Positions 21,080 through 31,433 of a stretch of DNA of 45,968 nt are shown piece by piece; the first letter of the stretch is position 1, and each line of letters starts with the position of its first letter. The position numbers and the translations under genes are program-made. This stretch comes from Neocallimastix lanati (nom. inval.) (lineage: Eukaryota; Neocallimastigomycota; Neocallimastigomycetes; Neocallimastigales; Neocallimastigaceae): assembly GCA_016946835.1 (NCBI GenBank), contig JACVTC010000110.1:592501-638468 (forward strand), read 5' to 3'. The notes below the pieces were generated by a model. It was not told where the DNA came from, searched no databases, and saw only the letters and a program-made list of their open reading frames with translations.

Positions 21080-23340
21080 CAAATCCTTCCTCAAATGCTG
21101 AATTCTTTAATTTCTGTACTAGTTGGAATATCAATGGTTGGAATGCTGAAAAACGTGATGGAATTACTTACTTCAACTTTATTTTCAAACCAATTTGTAT
21201 ATGTTTTCAAGAAGTCGGAAATAGTTCTTTCTTGGGTTCTTTTCTCCAATTCTTACCCCTTCCTGAACCATTATAATTCAGTGCTAAGACGCGCAGACGA
21301 GAAAACTCCAAGGTATGAGAGGTCTTTACATCGGCATACACTCTTCATGCCAGTTTACGAACGATCTCTTAGAATATAAGTATATCCTTTCGGTTAGTAT
21401 ATTTTCGTTTTGGGGTGTTAAATGTTATTTTAGGGAACATATAACATTCCTAGCAAGAAACATACGGATTCTAGAGATAAAGCAAAAAAAAAAAAAAAAA
21501 AAGATCTTGTTAATTGGCTCAAAAATCACCAAAACGTTCCTTCGGTAATTGTTGGTGATTTTAATGTGACCAAACAACAACTTCAAGACCTATTTTCATG
21601 GATATGATTGGACATCAGTTTACTTGGTCTAGTGGAGGTAAGAATTCATGTATTGACTTTATTGTTTTCAATGATAAGATGAGAGACTACTTGAACATCG
21701 CTTCTGTTTTGTAATTCCTTTAATGATATTTCTGATCATTTCCCGTTAATTCTTTCATGTAAGAAAACTTCTCCTGATGGATTCACTACAACCCTCTCCT
21801 AAAAAGAAAGTTAAATGGTTCCAACCGAGTATGTCGTACTAATCAAGAAACCATTTTTTCACATAACAGATTTTCTATTCTGTTAAATGAATTTGAAAAT
21901 AATAGAACTTTGGACTCCAACACTATGGTAAATAAATTTCTGGAAACTGCCAATAAAATTGGAGATGAAATACATGCAAGAGTACCCACAGATCATCAAG
22001 GTTCTGCATTCCATTGTCCTGGTTTCATTAAACAACTTTCACATGAGAAACATTCTATATACTATAGAATTAAAAACTTTGTTCTGGATGATGATCTTAC
22101 TAATCTTGATGAATTCTGTAAACTTTTAAAAGACTACAGGAAGTTCTCTAATAAATCCAAAAAAATTGAAGAAATTTATCAGAAAATGTAGATTTAGAAA
22201 CTCGATCCACTCAAATTGGTGACTGTTTTTTTAAATAATGATACACAACGAGGATGGTGATGGTCGCTTCTCAAGAAAATAACCAAACCTTCTTACTCTC
22301 CATCAAAATCCCCTATTTATATTAAGGATAAAGTAGGTCATGCAATCATTTCTCAAGATGGACAACTCAAACCGTTTTGCTGAACATTATAAAGAACTTG
22401 CTTCAGATATTACTGGTCATAGCCTAAATGAAAACTACTGGAGTAGACAATTCAACAACTCTTCTACATCGGAAACTTGGGATATTAATCAACCAATATC
22501 TATGTCTGATATCTATACTACACTACTGTTCTCTCAATGAAAAATAATAAAGCTCCTGGCCCTGATGGTATTCCTACGGAATTTTTTTAAAGCTTTCTTT
22601 GATTCTATAGCAATACCACTTCTGAACAGGCCAATTCAAATCAAGAAATCATTTATTCCAACTGTGCAAAAATGTTTATTATTACTTTTTAATAAAATTT
22701 GGGATGGTGATTTCCCGGAAGATTGGAATTTAGCTTCTCTTGCTTCCATTCCAAAGAAAGGAGATCTTTCAGACTGTAATAATTACCGTGGTATTTCACT
22801 TATTAATGTAGGATTAAAAATTCTGTCGAAAATTAAAATTGTCACTAAAAGAATTTCTGATTATGCACTACCTCATGGTGCTGTTCGACCAGAACAATTT
22901 GGATTCAGGAATAAAGAAGAATGTATTAGCTTATATATTTCAATTCGAGAAATATGTCAAAGAAGAAAATTTCAAGGTGAATTTACATACCTTGCTTTTC
23001 TTGACCTTAAGAAAGCATAATAACTCAGTTCCAATCTTCAACATTCTTACAAAGCTTAAAAATATCGGTATTCGTGGTAAATGTTTTCAATTCCTACAGA
23101 ACTTATATTTAACATCGAAAGCTCGTGCAAAATCTTAACGGAAATCTTTCAGATGAACTTCCAATTCATCATGGGGTTAGACAAGGATTGCCCATTATCA
23201 CCAATTTTATTTAATATATTTATTAATGATATACTAAAATAACTGTGAAGATTTAGGAGTGGATGTTGAGAATAGAAAATGTTGTGGAGGACTATTTGCT
23301 GATGATATTGTGTTAATGGCCCCTTCTAAGGATAATTTTT
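21080..23340 (+). pseudogene. LINE D endonuclease-RT coding remnant
   Basis: The endonuclease is split over three frames (GLYIGIHSSCQ at 21318, then an A-run 21484-21502, then NVPSVIVGDFN at 21533). The connector 21910-22191 is open for 93 residues. The RT piece 22565-23020 is open for 151 residues, spanning FNKIWDGDFPEDW, IPKKGDLSDCNNYRGISL and PEQFGFRNKEEC up to motif A, where an inserted base gives a stop just before the motif A DSV. Motif C FADDIV is intact in a later frame. Damage is mostly small indels, consistent with a fairly young copy. Confidence 0.82.
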
Positions 23341-23492
23341 CAATCACTTTTGAACAAAGCTCATGATTGGGGTGTTACTAATGAAATGTCCTTTGGAATC
23401 AGTAAATGCGCCACTTTAGTTGTTAAACCTATATATTTTTTGCCACACCTAGTGATTATGTTGATCCCATTTTCTTTCTTGGCATTCACAAA

Positions 23493-24733
23493 GTGCCGAA
23501 AACCAACCAATATACATATCTTGGGATACCTTTTAACGAATCTCTTGAGTTAAAACCTATCATTTCTACGATGAACAGTAAAATTAATCATGCGGTTAAT
23601 TCCTTTTATCGTTTCTTATCTAATAATAACGTTCCTTTTTATTTTAAAACTCGAATCTTAGTTTCCTTTGTTCTTAGTACAGTTCTCTACTACGCACCAT
23701 TATTTGGATCTAATAAAGCACATGTAAAGGAAGGCTCAATCAGCTTTTAATCGAGGATTATTTTGGAGTTTTGGCTTTAAAAGTAAATCTTCTAATACTA
23801 CAATTTACAGTATGTCAAAGGAATCTTAATATTCCTCCTATTGCAAGCTTTTGTGCTAATGCGATGATTCGTTGTTTTAACAAATGGAAATCATCTTCAT
23901 GTATCATTGCTCATTTGGTCAATAATATTCCCACTCTTTCACACTATTCTTGGACTAAAAAAGCACGCAGATTAAAAGAACATACCCATAGAGATAGAAG
24001 TGCTAAAGAAATAAAAAACTTTTATTGGGAAAATGACTTTTATAGAAGAACTCCAGCTATTAGATCAGTAAATTACAAAAAAATATAAATTTGAATCTAA
24101 AGAAAAGATAGATCGCCTTTCTCTTAAATATTCACAATTCTCATATGGATTTTTTTTTTTTTTTGGATTGGACGAATTAAATGTGGATTCAAATTTGATG
24201 TGAGAACTTACACTAAGAGTAAAAATGTATGGAATGAATGCCCAACATATTGTCCTTGCTGTAAAGAACAAAACAGTGTTCCCAGCTTCACTCATTGGAT
24301 TCATTCGTGCTCTAAATTTAATAAACTAAGAAAAAAATTCATTCCTTTTGTAGATCAACTTTTTATTAATCTTTCTGTTACTGCAGTTGCTCGAGGATTA
24401 AACATCCCTGACGACTCAGAGGAAGATTTTAAAGATAACATTAATTTTTACGTACGTACTGTGTCTCCTTCTTGGTGGAAATACAGTACAGTAATTGATA
24501 TCTTATCAATTAATCAGGGGAAGAGAGGGCCAATTTTGGGAAAATTTTTTGGAACATCAGAGGAAAGGTCTTCTCTCCCGATTCCTTATTTTGTGGGGCT
24601 TGCGGAATTCCTTACTTATGTTATGCCTGTTGTTCAAAGTGATTTTTTCACAATGATCGATGGGTATACCATAAGACCTACCGTTGTCAGGAGCGTCGAC
24701 ATCGAAATGATAAAGGCAAAGAAGAAATTCTGA
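23493..24733 (+). pseudogene. LINE D thumb, zinc knuckle and C-terminal domain
   Basis: Three long open pieces: 23493-23750 (YTYLGIPFNESLELKPI), 23771-24088 (LNIPPIASFCANAMIRCF, then YSWTKKARRLKEH) and 24200-24733 (177 residues). The last carries ECPTYCPCCKEQ, then F.HWIHSC, a C-x2-C...H...C knuckle typical of LINE C-termini, followed by a hydrophobic, Trp-rich domain (SPSWWKYST, LPIPYFVGLAEFLTYV) and a basic end VRSVDIEMIKAKKKF. A T-run (24150-24164) separates the second and third pieces. It is the best template for the family's C-terminus. Confidence 0.82.
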
Positions 24734-24976
24734 TACGAATTCATCAAATGATGCTCAGGGAGTTATCATTAATGAATGGGAAGAATTAGAAGTCGCATCG
24801 CCTTCTAACTCTTAATGTAGTTTTTTTTTTTTTTATATTAATATAAATTCCATGTATTTTTTTATAATTTTTTTTTTTTTTAATTTTATAATTAATTCCT
24901 GTAATGTATTTAAACCTATTATTAATAAATAAATAAAGTTATGCCTAGTCTAAAAAAAAAAAATAAAAAAATAATC

Positions 24977-25155
24977 CTTTTATATTATATTATATTATAT
25001 TATATTATATTATATTATATTATATTATATTATATTATATTATATTATATTATATTATATTATATTATATTATATTATATTATATTATATTATATTATAT
25101 TATATTATATTATATTATATTATATTATATTATATTATATTATATTATATTATTA
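24977..25155. repeat. (TATAT)n pentamer satellite
   Basis: About 36 nearly perfect pentamer units directly abut the A-rich tail of LINE D. The apparent 71-residue YYIIL reading frame here is only the translated repeat. Confidence 0.97.
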
Positions 25156-25277
25156 AATTAAAATAGTAAATACTCTTAAAAAAAATTATTCAACTATTCT
25201 ATCAAAAAAATGTATATCTATTTAATTATATAATAAAATTAGAAATGAAAATAAAATTTTTATTAAAATAAATACTT

Positions 25278-25282
<5 letters not shown>

Positions 25283-25314
<32 letters not shown>

Positions 25315-25815
25315 AATAAAAAACACTTATTTTATAAAATAAAATTTTAATAAAAAAAAAAAACTTATATTATTATAAAATAAAATTTCATTGAAAAAAA
25401 AAAAAAAAATTTCATTGAAAAAAAAAATAAAATTTCATTGAAAAAAAAATAAAATTTTAATAAAAAAATACTTATATTATTATAAAATAAAATTTCATTG
25501 AAAAAAAAAAGATATTATTATAAAATAAAATTTCATATTATTATAAAATAAAATTTCATTGAAAAAAAAAAAGATATTATTATAAAATAAAATTTCATTT
25601 TATTATAAAATAAAATTTAATTGAAAAAAAAAAAGATATTATTATAAAATAAAATTTCATTTTATTATAAAATAAAATTTAATTGAAAAAAAAAAAGATA
25701 TTATTATAAAATAAAATTTCATTGAAAAAATAAAATTTCATTAAAAAAAAAAAAGATATTATTTCATTGAAAAAAAAAGATATTATTATAAAATAAAATT
25801 TCATTGAAAAAAAAA
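25283..25815. repeat. T-tract and complex AT minisatellite
   Basis: A 30-base T-run is followed by about ten irregular units with core ATAAAATAAAATTTCATTG, A-run and GATATTATTAT. Unit length varies with the A-run and with deletions. No coding sense. Confidence 0.85.
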
Positions 25816-27804
25816 AGTTAAGTAATACTATACTGATATTATAATATTATAAATTATAATAATAAATTATAATAATTAATATTTACTATACCAATATTAA
25901 AAATATTATTATACCTTTATATTTTCAATAAATAAAATTATATTATAAATTATCTAACTAATATTTATTACTTTATTAAAATAATTATATATATATATAA
26001 TTATATAAAATGTTTTATAATTTTAAAAATATAAAACGATAAAATTTTTACTATAATCATAATAATTAATATAAAATATTAAAAAATGCACTATCTTTAG
26101 CTATATTTAAAACACTTTCTTATCTATATTTAAAAGTAAATATTATCATTATCTAGATTAAAGTATACCTAGTCTTATGTTCTGAAAAAAAGGAAAAAAA
26201 AAAATATAATGCTTTATTATTTTATTTATATATTTAATTTTTTTTCTAAATTCCCCACTTTATATAAATAATTATAATATAAATAAATTCTCAAAGTAAC
26301 TTTTCATAAATAATTAGCATTACCTAAATTTTTCTTTTTAATATATGTATTAATTTATTTAATATATGTCTTATTTAATTTTTTTTTTCTTTTATTTTTA
26401 AATATTTCTTTTTCTTTTATAAAATTGAACAATTAAATTTTTGTTTTTTTTTTATTGAAATTTAATTAAAAACTTAAAATAGATTATATTAAATAAAAAT
26501 TTCTCCATTTATTAATTAAATAAACTATTTATAGAATTTAATCAATAATATAAATTAAATCAATTATTTATTGGAACTTTATTCATCTATTATGATATAA
26601 TGATAATTAACACCAATAAAAAAAAAAAATAAAAAAAAAAATAATAGAATGAAAAATACTAAAAATTCAACTAACAACAGTTTCAATAAATTTAACTTCC
26701 TGAAAAAATATATATATATATTTTATTAAATAGAAATAAAATATTGAAATGACAATTTTATTGCAACAATAATTGAAAGAATATATAATACTTCATTAAC
26801 TGATTAATTATAGAATATAATCTTTATTTATCATATAATATGTATATATATATATATTTTCTTTTTTTTTCACCATTTCTTTATTATTTTTATTATCGAA
26901 TATTATTTGAATATGATTGTCCCCCATTTATTTATTTAATTTATATATATATCAAAGTTTAAACAAGAATAGGTTGAAGAATATTATTTATTTAAGTTTT
27001 TAATATTTAATATTTATTAATTAATAAAACTAAAGATTTTCATCTTTAAAGTAATTATTGATTTTTATATATTGATTTATTGTTATTGTGTATTAGTAAA
27101 TTAAAAATGTGTATTAGTAGATTTGTTACATAGATTTAAGAGTTCATATGATTTTTACTATTTTAATACGCCACATTATTCTTAGTTAATGTTTAATTAT
27201 CAATAAATTTATGTGTATAAGTAAAAACATAAATTATTTAAATTTTAATAATAAATAAGGTTAATTATAAAATAAATTACTAATACATTTGATAATATAA
27301 TAATATTTGTGTAAATAATAATACTGAACTTTATTAGTGGAAAGGAGATAATATATTATTTTAATATATAGATGCCTTGAAATATGCTTATTCATATTAA
27401 ATATATTTAAATTTTAATTTTTATATTATTTTATTATTTTTAAATTAAAATTTTACCGTATCATGTTACTTGTTAATATTAATTAATATTTCCCATTATG
27501 ATATTATTAATTTTTATTAATTTTTATATATCGTATAAATTTGTTTACTGATTGGTGAAAAATTAAAAAAATTAATTAAATCATATATATTTATAGTTAT
27601 TTTAATTTAATACTTATGATTATGATTTTATTTATTATAATTTAAATTACATATATATTAAAATATAATATTTTAAATATTAAAATTTAATTTTTTTTTA
27701 TTTTATTTTATTGTGTAACATTTAACAATTATATTAGTAAAATAAATAATTAATCCTTTAACCATTATTTTTATTATTGTTTTTATTAGTTACTGTAATT
27801 ATAC
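25816..27804. other. AT-rich intergenic DNA, no gene seen
   Basis: About 2 kb of AT-rich DNA with (TA)n runs near 25988, 26708 and 26840. No ORF with believable composition and no RNA gene was recognised. An AATACGCCACAT 12-mer at about 27165 also occurs in the right end of the MITE (about 15580), too short to call. Confidence 0.6.
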
Positions 27805-27869
27805 TTAAAAGTTATTGTATTATTGATATAAATTGATTTAAATTATATCAATAATACAATAACTTTTAA
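27805..27869. repeat. 26-bp perfect palindrome at the copy 2 promoter edge
   Basis: The left arm 27805-27830 is the exact reverse complement of the right arm 27844-27869, with a 13-base loop. The loop plus right arm is the inverted form of the sequence at about 3240-3272 upstream of copy 1, so copy 2 carries a fold-back of its own upstream DNA. Homology to the copy 1 promoter begins right after it. Confidence 0.95.
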
Positions 27870-28054
27870 CTTTATTAATATTATAATATATTATGTAATT
27901 ATGTTATTTGTAAAATTAAAAAGACTATAAAAAGAGAAAAAAATTTCAAAATTTTTAAAAAACCAAAATTAAGTAAATAATTACTTAATAAAATAAAAGT
28001 AATATAAAATAAAAAAAAAAAATTAATTTAAATTAAGTTTATTTAATATCAACT
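27870..28054 (+). promoter_or_regulatory. Promoter and leader of transporter copy 2
   Basis: TATAAAAAG at 27926-27934, 129 bases before the ATG, in a block nearly identical to copies 1 and 4. Homology to copy 1 stops at the palindrome, so this short block is the smallest shared upstream unit and probably holds the core promoter. Confidence 0.6.
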
Positions 28055-29497
28055 ATGAGTGAAAAAGGCGAATTAGATAATAGTGGATTTAACAAACTTA
28101 ACTGGTTCACCAGAATCGGTTATGGTTTAGGTGATTGTGCACAAAATTTAATTTACCAAGTTGTTGCAGGTTACTGTGCTTTCTTCTATTCTGATGTATA
28201 TATTGTTGGTAATAATACGAAGGAATCTTCATCTATTGCTGGTACAATTATGACAACAGCTCGTATTATTGATGTTATTTGGGATCCATTTGTTGGTGCC
28301 TTTGTTGATAAGCACAATCCACGTTTAGGTAAATACAGAACTTATTTACTTTTCTGTGGTCTTCCATTAACTATTGGTTGTATTCTTGTTTTCTGTCCAT
28401 TCGATTTCCTTAGAGGTAGTATTATCTACGCAGCTGTTACTTATGTTCTTCTTCAAATGTTATACACTTGTGTCAATGTTCCATACGGTGCTTTAAATGC
28501 TTCATTAACAAGAGATACTCATGAAATTACTATGCTTACCTCCATTCGTATGGTTTGTGCTAATATTGGTGGTTTCTTCGTCTGGACACTTATTCCAATT
28601 TTCCTTGGTTTAGCCGCCGGAAAAGCCATTCCATGGGGATTTGTATTCTTCCAATTTGTTGGTAGTATTCCAGGTATTCTCTTCATGCCATTTGTTCCAG
28701 CTGTTAAGAAGGTTGTTGGTAAGAAGAACATGTTCTATCTCTTCGGTACTATTGCCATTATTGGTAACATCATGATCTATATTGTTAGTAAGAGTGGTGT
28801 TAATTCTGGTGATAACACTTGGATGCGTATTGCTAACTTTGTTAAGTCTACCGGTTTCACCATTATTACTGGTTACATGTGGGCTATTGTTCCAGAAGTT
28901 ATTTCCTATGCTGAATACACTACTGGTCGTCGTATTGCAGGTATTGTTAATGCCCTTACTGGTATGTTCTACAAGTTAGGTAATGCTCTTGGTGGTATTA
29001 TTCCACTTTATGGTCTTCGTATTCTTGGTTATATTGCGGGTGAAGAAGAACCAAGTTCTCTTACCAAGGAACCAAAAGCCTGGTTTACTGTCATGTCCAT
29101 TTATAATATTGTTGGTTTAGTCCTTCTTCTTATTTGTTTCTTCGCTTCTAAGGAACGTATTGCTATGGAAGAGAAAGAAACTAAAAACGTCAAGGTTACA
29201 GATTTATTTACAGAATTTGTTCGTAACGGACCATTACGTATTATTGCTTTATACTTTGTTACTGCTTTCACTTGTATGACTACTCAAAACACTATTAACA
29301 GTTACCTCTTTGGTATGAGCAACCAAAAATCAGGTACTCAAGAAGGTATTCGTTGGTTAGCTTCTTTAATTCCAGCTATTTTCAATGTTCTTATGATTGT
29401 CATTATCTTCTTCTACAGTTTAACTGATGAAAAGATTGATGAAATCAACAGAGAAATTGAAAGACGTCAAAAGACCTCAAACGCTGAAGAAGCTTAA
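28055..29497 (+). CDS. GPH/MelB-type sugar:cation symporter, permuted helix order (copy 2)
   Basis: 480 residues, intact, with the same permuted block order as copy 1 (joints near K190, K341 and K425; 28622, 29075 and 29327). It differs from copy 1 at a handful of sites: L7 for S, F100 for A, LLLICFF for LLITCFF, S426 for A, FNVLMIVII for FNVVMIIII, and RRQKTSN for RRHKASN. Almost all other differences are silent, which points to selection on the protein or recent conversion. Cation-site D73/D77 and K307 are kept. Same expected role as copy 1, sugar uptake coupled to a cation gradient. Copy 3 shares this version of the C-terminus and the 3' flank. Confidence 0.9.
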   Translation: MSEKGELDNSGFNKLNWFTRIGYGLGDCAQNLIYQVVAGYCAFFYSDVYIVGNNTKESSSIAGTIMTTARIIDVIWDPFVGAFVDKHNPRLGKYRTYLLFCGLPLTIGCILVFCPFDFLRGSIIYAAVTYVLLQMLYTCVNVPYGALNASLTRDTHEITMLTSIRMVCANIGGFFVWTLIPIFLGLAAGKAIPWGFVFFQFVGSIPGILFMPFVPAVKKVVGKKNMFYLFGTIAIIGNIMIYIVSKSGVNSGDNTWMRIANFVKSTGFTIITGYMWAIVPEVISYAEYTTGRRIAGIVNALTGMFYKLGNALGGIIPLYGLRILGYIAGEEEPSSLTKEPKAWFTVMSIYNIVGLVLLLICFFASKERIAMEEKETKNVKVTDLFTEFVRNGPLRIIALYFVTAFTCMTTQNTINSYLFGMSNQKSGTQEGIRWLASLIPAIFNVLMIVIIFFYSLTDEKIDEINREIERRQKTSNAEEA

Positions 29498-29510
29498 GTA
29501 CTCATTAGTT

Positions 29511-29582
29511 GAAATCAACAGAGAAATTGAAAGACGTAACAAGGCCTCCCAACGTCGAAGAAGCTTAAGTACTCATTAGTTG
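29511..29582 (+). repeat. Duplicated 3' end of transporter, downstream of copy 2
   Basis: The last 70 bases of the gene plus a short tail are repeated (GAAATCAACAGAG at 29441 and 29511). The second unit reads AACAAGGCCTCC where copy 2 has CAAAAGACCTCA. That matches copies 1 and 4 better than its own neighbour, and frame changes make it non-coding. Confidence 0.9.
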
Positions 29583-29912
29583 ATATTGAAATTATATATA
29601 AACGAATTAATAATAAAAATAATACAAATTATATAAAATAATATTTTTATTATTTTTGTTTATATAAAAAATATATATTAAAAAAAAATAATACAATAAG
29701 ATATATAAATAATATTATAATTTAATATAGAAAAAAAAATATAAATAAATTTGTAATTTTAATATATAATAAGAAATATAAATAATATTCATTTTGATAT
29801 TATTAATTTTTTAACTTTTTAAAATAATCAATTTTAATAATAAATAAAATTTGATATATAAAAAAATAAATTTTATGAAAGTCTGAATTTAAAGCTTTTT
29901 TTTTTTTTTTTT
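29583..29912. other. 3' flank of copy 2, shared with copy 3
   Basis: AT-rich, non-coding; matches 39290-39655 behind copy 3 up to GAAAGTCTGAATTTAAAG and a T-run. It differs from the flank behind copies 1 and 4. Confidence 0.8.
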
Positions 29913-29978
29913 GAAGACTTTTTATGAAGTAATATAGAATAGTACATATAAAAAATGGTTAATGTATTATAGAATTTA

Positions 29979-30111
29979 TTCATAAGTTATATATAAACTA
30001 GATTATTAAAAAGTATTAATTTTTAATAATTTATTCATAAGTTATATATAAACTAGATTATTAAAAAGTATTAATTTTTAATAATCTAGTTTATATATAA
30101 CTTATGAATAA
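29979..30111. repeat. Direct plus inverted repeat with a 37-bp perfect hairpin
   Basis: A unit beginning TTCATAAGTTATATATAAAC occurs directly at about 29979 and 30032. The second is followed by its exact reverse complement (arms 30031-30067 and 30075-30111, 7-base loop). Diverged copies without the inversion recur at about 30210 and 30350. Confidence 0.93.
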
Positions 30112-30112
30112 A

Positions 30113-30150
<38 letters not shown>

Positions 30151-30199
30151 CTTTTTATGAAGTAATATAGATATAGTACATATAAAAAATGGTTAATGT

Positions 30200-30488
30200 A
30201 TTATAGAATTTATTCATAATTTATATATAAACTAGATTATTAAAATTAAAACTTTAAATATAATAATAATTAATATTTATATAAGTATTAATATCTACAT
30301 AAGAATTTAAGGCGTATCCTTTTAAAACAAAGAAATTAAAATTAATAATTTATTCATAATTTATATATAAACTAGATTATTAAAAATTAATACTTTAAAT
30401 ATAATAATAATTAATATTTATATAAATATTAATATCTACATAAGAATTTAAGGCGTATCCTTTTAAAACAAAGAAATTAAAATTAATA
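30200..30488. repeat. About 141-bp tandem duplication
   Basis: Two units with the AAGGCGTATCC landmark at 30309 and 30450. Non-coding. Confidence 0.88.
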
Positions 30489-30677
30489 ATAATAAGATTT
30501 TTGAAATAAAAAAAGTTGTTTAAAATTAATAATAATAATAATATCTATGAAATAAAAAAAAATTGTTTAAAGTTAAAACTAAAGATACTTCCAATAAATA
30601 TATTGATAATATAAACTAATAAATATATTGATAATATAAACTAAATAAATTAAGCCTTTATTAAAAAAAAAAAATAA

Positions 30678-30810
30678 TTATTTATTAACATGGCTAAGGA
30701 TTCTAAATGGTTTAAAGAGACATTTCCCAAAAATTAAATGTTGTTGCTGCTGTTCTGCTAAAACATCAATAATTTCTTGTACCTTATTACTTTTAATAAA
30801 AAAAATAGAA
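30678..30810 (-). pseudogene. Possible coding relic, unrecognised
   Basis: A patch of higher GC whose minus strand reads about 40 residues, including KVQEIIDVLAEQQQQHLIFG and then a short C-terminus to a stop at 30678-30680. The composition looks protein-like rather than repeat-like. I cannot name a family, and it may be chance. Confidence 0.25.
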
Positions 30811-30906
30811 AAATAAATAAACATAATACATATATATTTTATATATTTATATTAATATTTTATATTAATATTTAATATTTATATTTATATATATTTATTT
30901 ATTTGT

Positions 30907-30942
<36 letters not shown>

Positions 30943-31064
30943 TATATTCTCTAAGTATACTACTGTTTAGTACTACAATTTCCATATATAATAAAGTAAT
31001 GAATAAAATTGATGTAAGTACTGGTATGGTAATAAATAATAATAATGATAATAATAATTATAAT

Positions 31065-31282
31065 TTTTAAGAGTCAAGAATTTATGTTTTATAATTATGT
31101 CAACTTTATTAATATATTTTATGATAAAGAGTTACTTCGTGAGTTACTAGAGTAACTAATAACTAATAACTAATGTTTTACAACTTTTACGTTGTGGCTT
31201 ATATATTAAATTTATCACATTATGTTTCAATACATTTTAAATATATTAAACTCCTATTTCTCCTATTTTACATATTCTAATA
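31065..31282 (-). repeat. LTR (3' LTR of the minus-strand element)
   Basis: Matches 33652-33886 except for small indels; the 17-base region holding TATAAAAG in the other LTR is deleted or changed here. The terminal TG is mutated to TA. Confidence 0.8.
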
Positions 31283-31292
31283 TTCCCCCTTA
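31283..31292 (-). promoter_or_regulatory. Polypurine tract of the LTR element
   Basis: On the minus strand TAAGGGGGAA abuts the start of the 3' LTR, the expected position of the plus-strand priming site in LTR retroelements. Confidence 0.65.
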
Positions 31293-31433
31293 AACCTGAT
31301 TATTCTTGTAATGAAAAATTTGGTTTACTGGTGAATATGTGTATATAAACTATCCTATTCTTTAATATTAATTTGATCTTAATTAACGACTAATTAGTTC
31401 TATTCTAAACTAACATTTAATTTTACATGAATA

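Larger units (their letters stand above)
20671..24973 (+). mobile_element. LINE D: full-length but frame-shifted LINE
   Basis: The most complete copy, about 4.3 kb: N-terminal domain (20671), endonuclease (SWNINGWNAEKRDG about 21122, FQEVG about 21208, GDFNV about 21557, SDHFP about 21735), connector, RT (KAPGPDGIPTEF about 22550, IPKKGDLSDCNNYRG about 22748, AFLDLKKA about 22992, RQGLPLSP-like about 23180, FADDIVLMAPS about 23296), thumb (YTYLGIPF about 23508), CPCC...HWIHSC knuckle (about 24253-24315), and a C-terminal domain to TGA about 24733. The 3' end ATGCCTAGTCT plus A-rich tail resembles LINE A (CCCAGTCT) more than B and C. A TATAT satellite starts immediately after the tail. Confidence 0.9.

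Noticed and set aside
24941-25156. 71-residue YYIIL frame
   Set aside because: Translated TATAT satellite.
27160-27180. Solo end of the MITE (AATACGCCACAT)
   Set aside because: Only 12 bases match the right inverted repeat and no second end is nearby.
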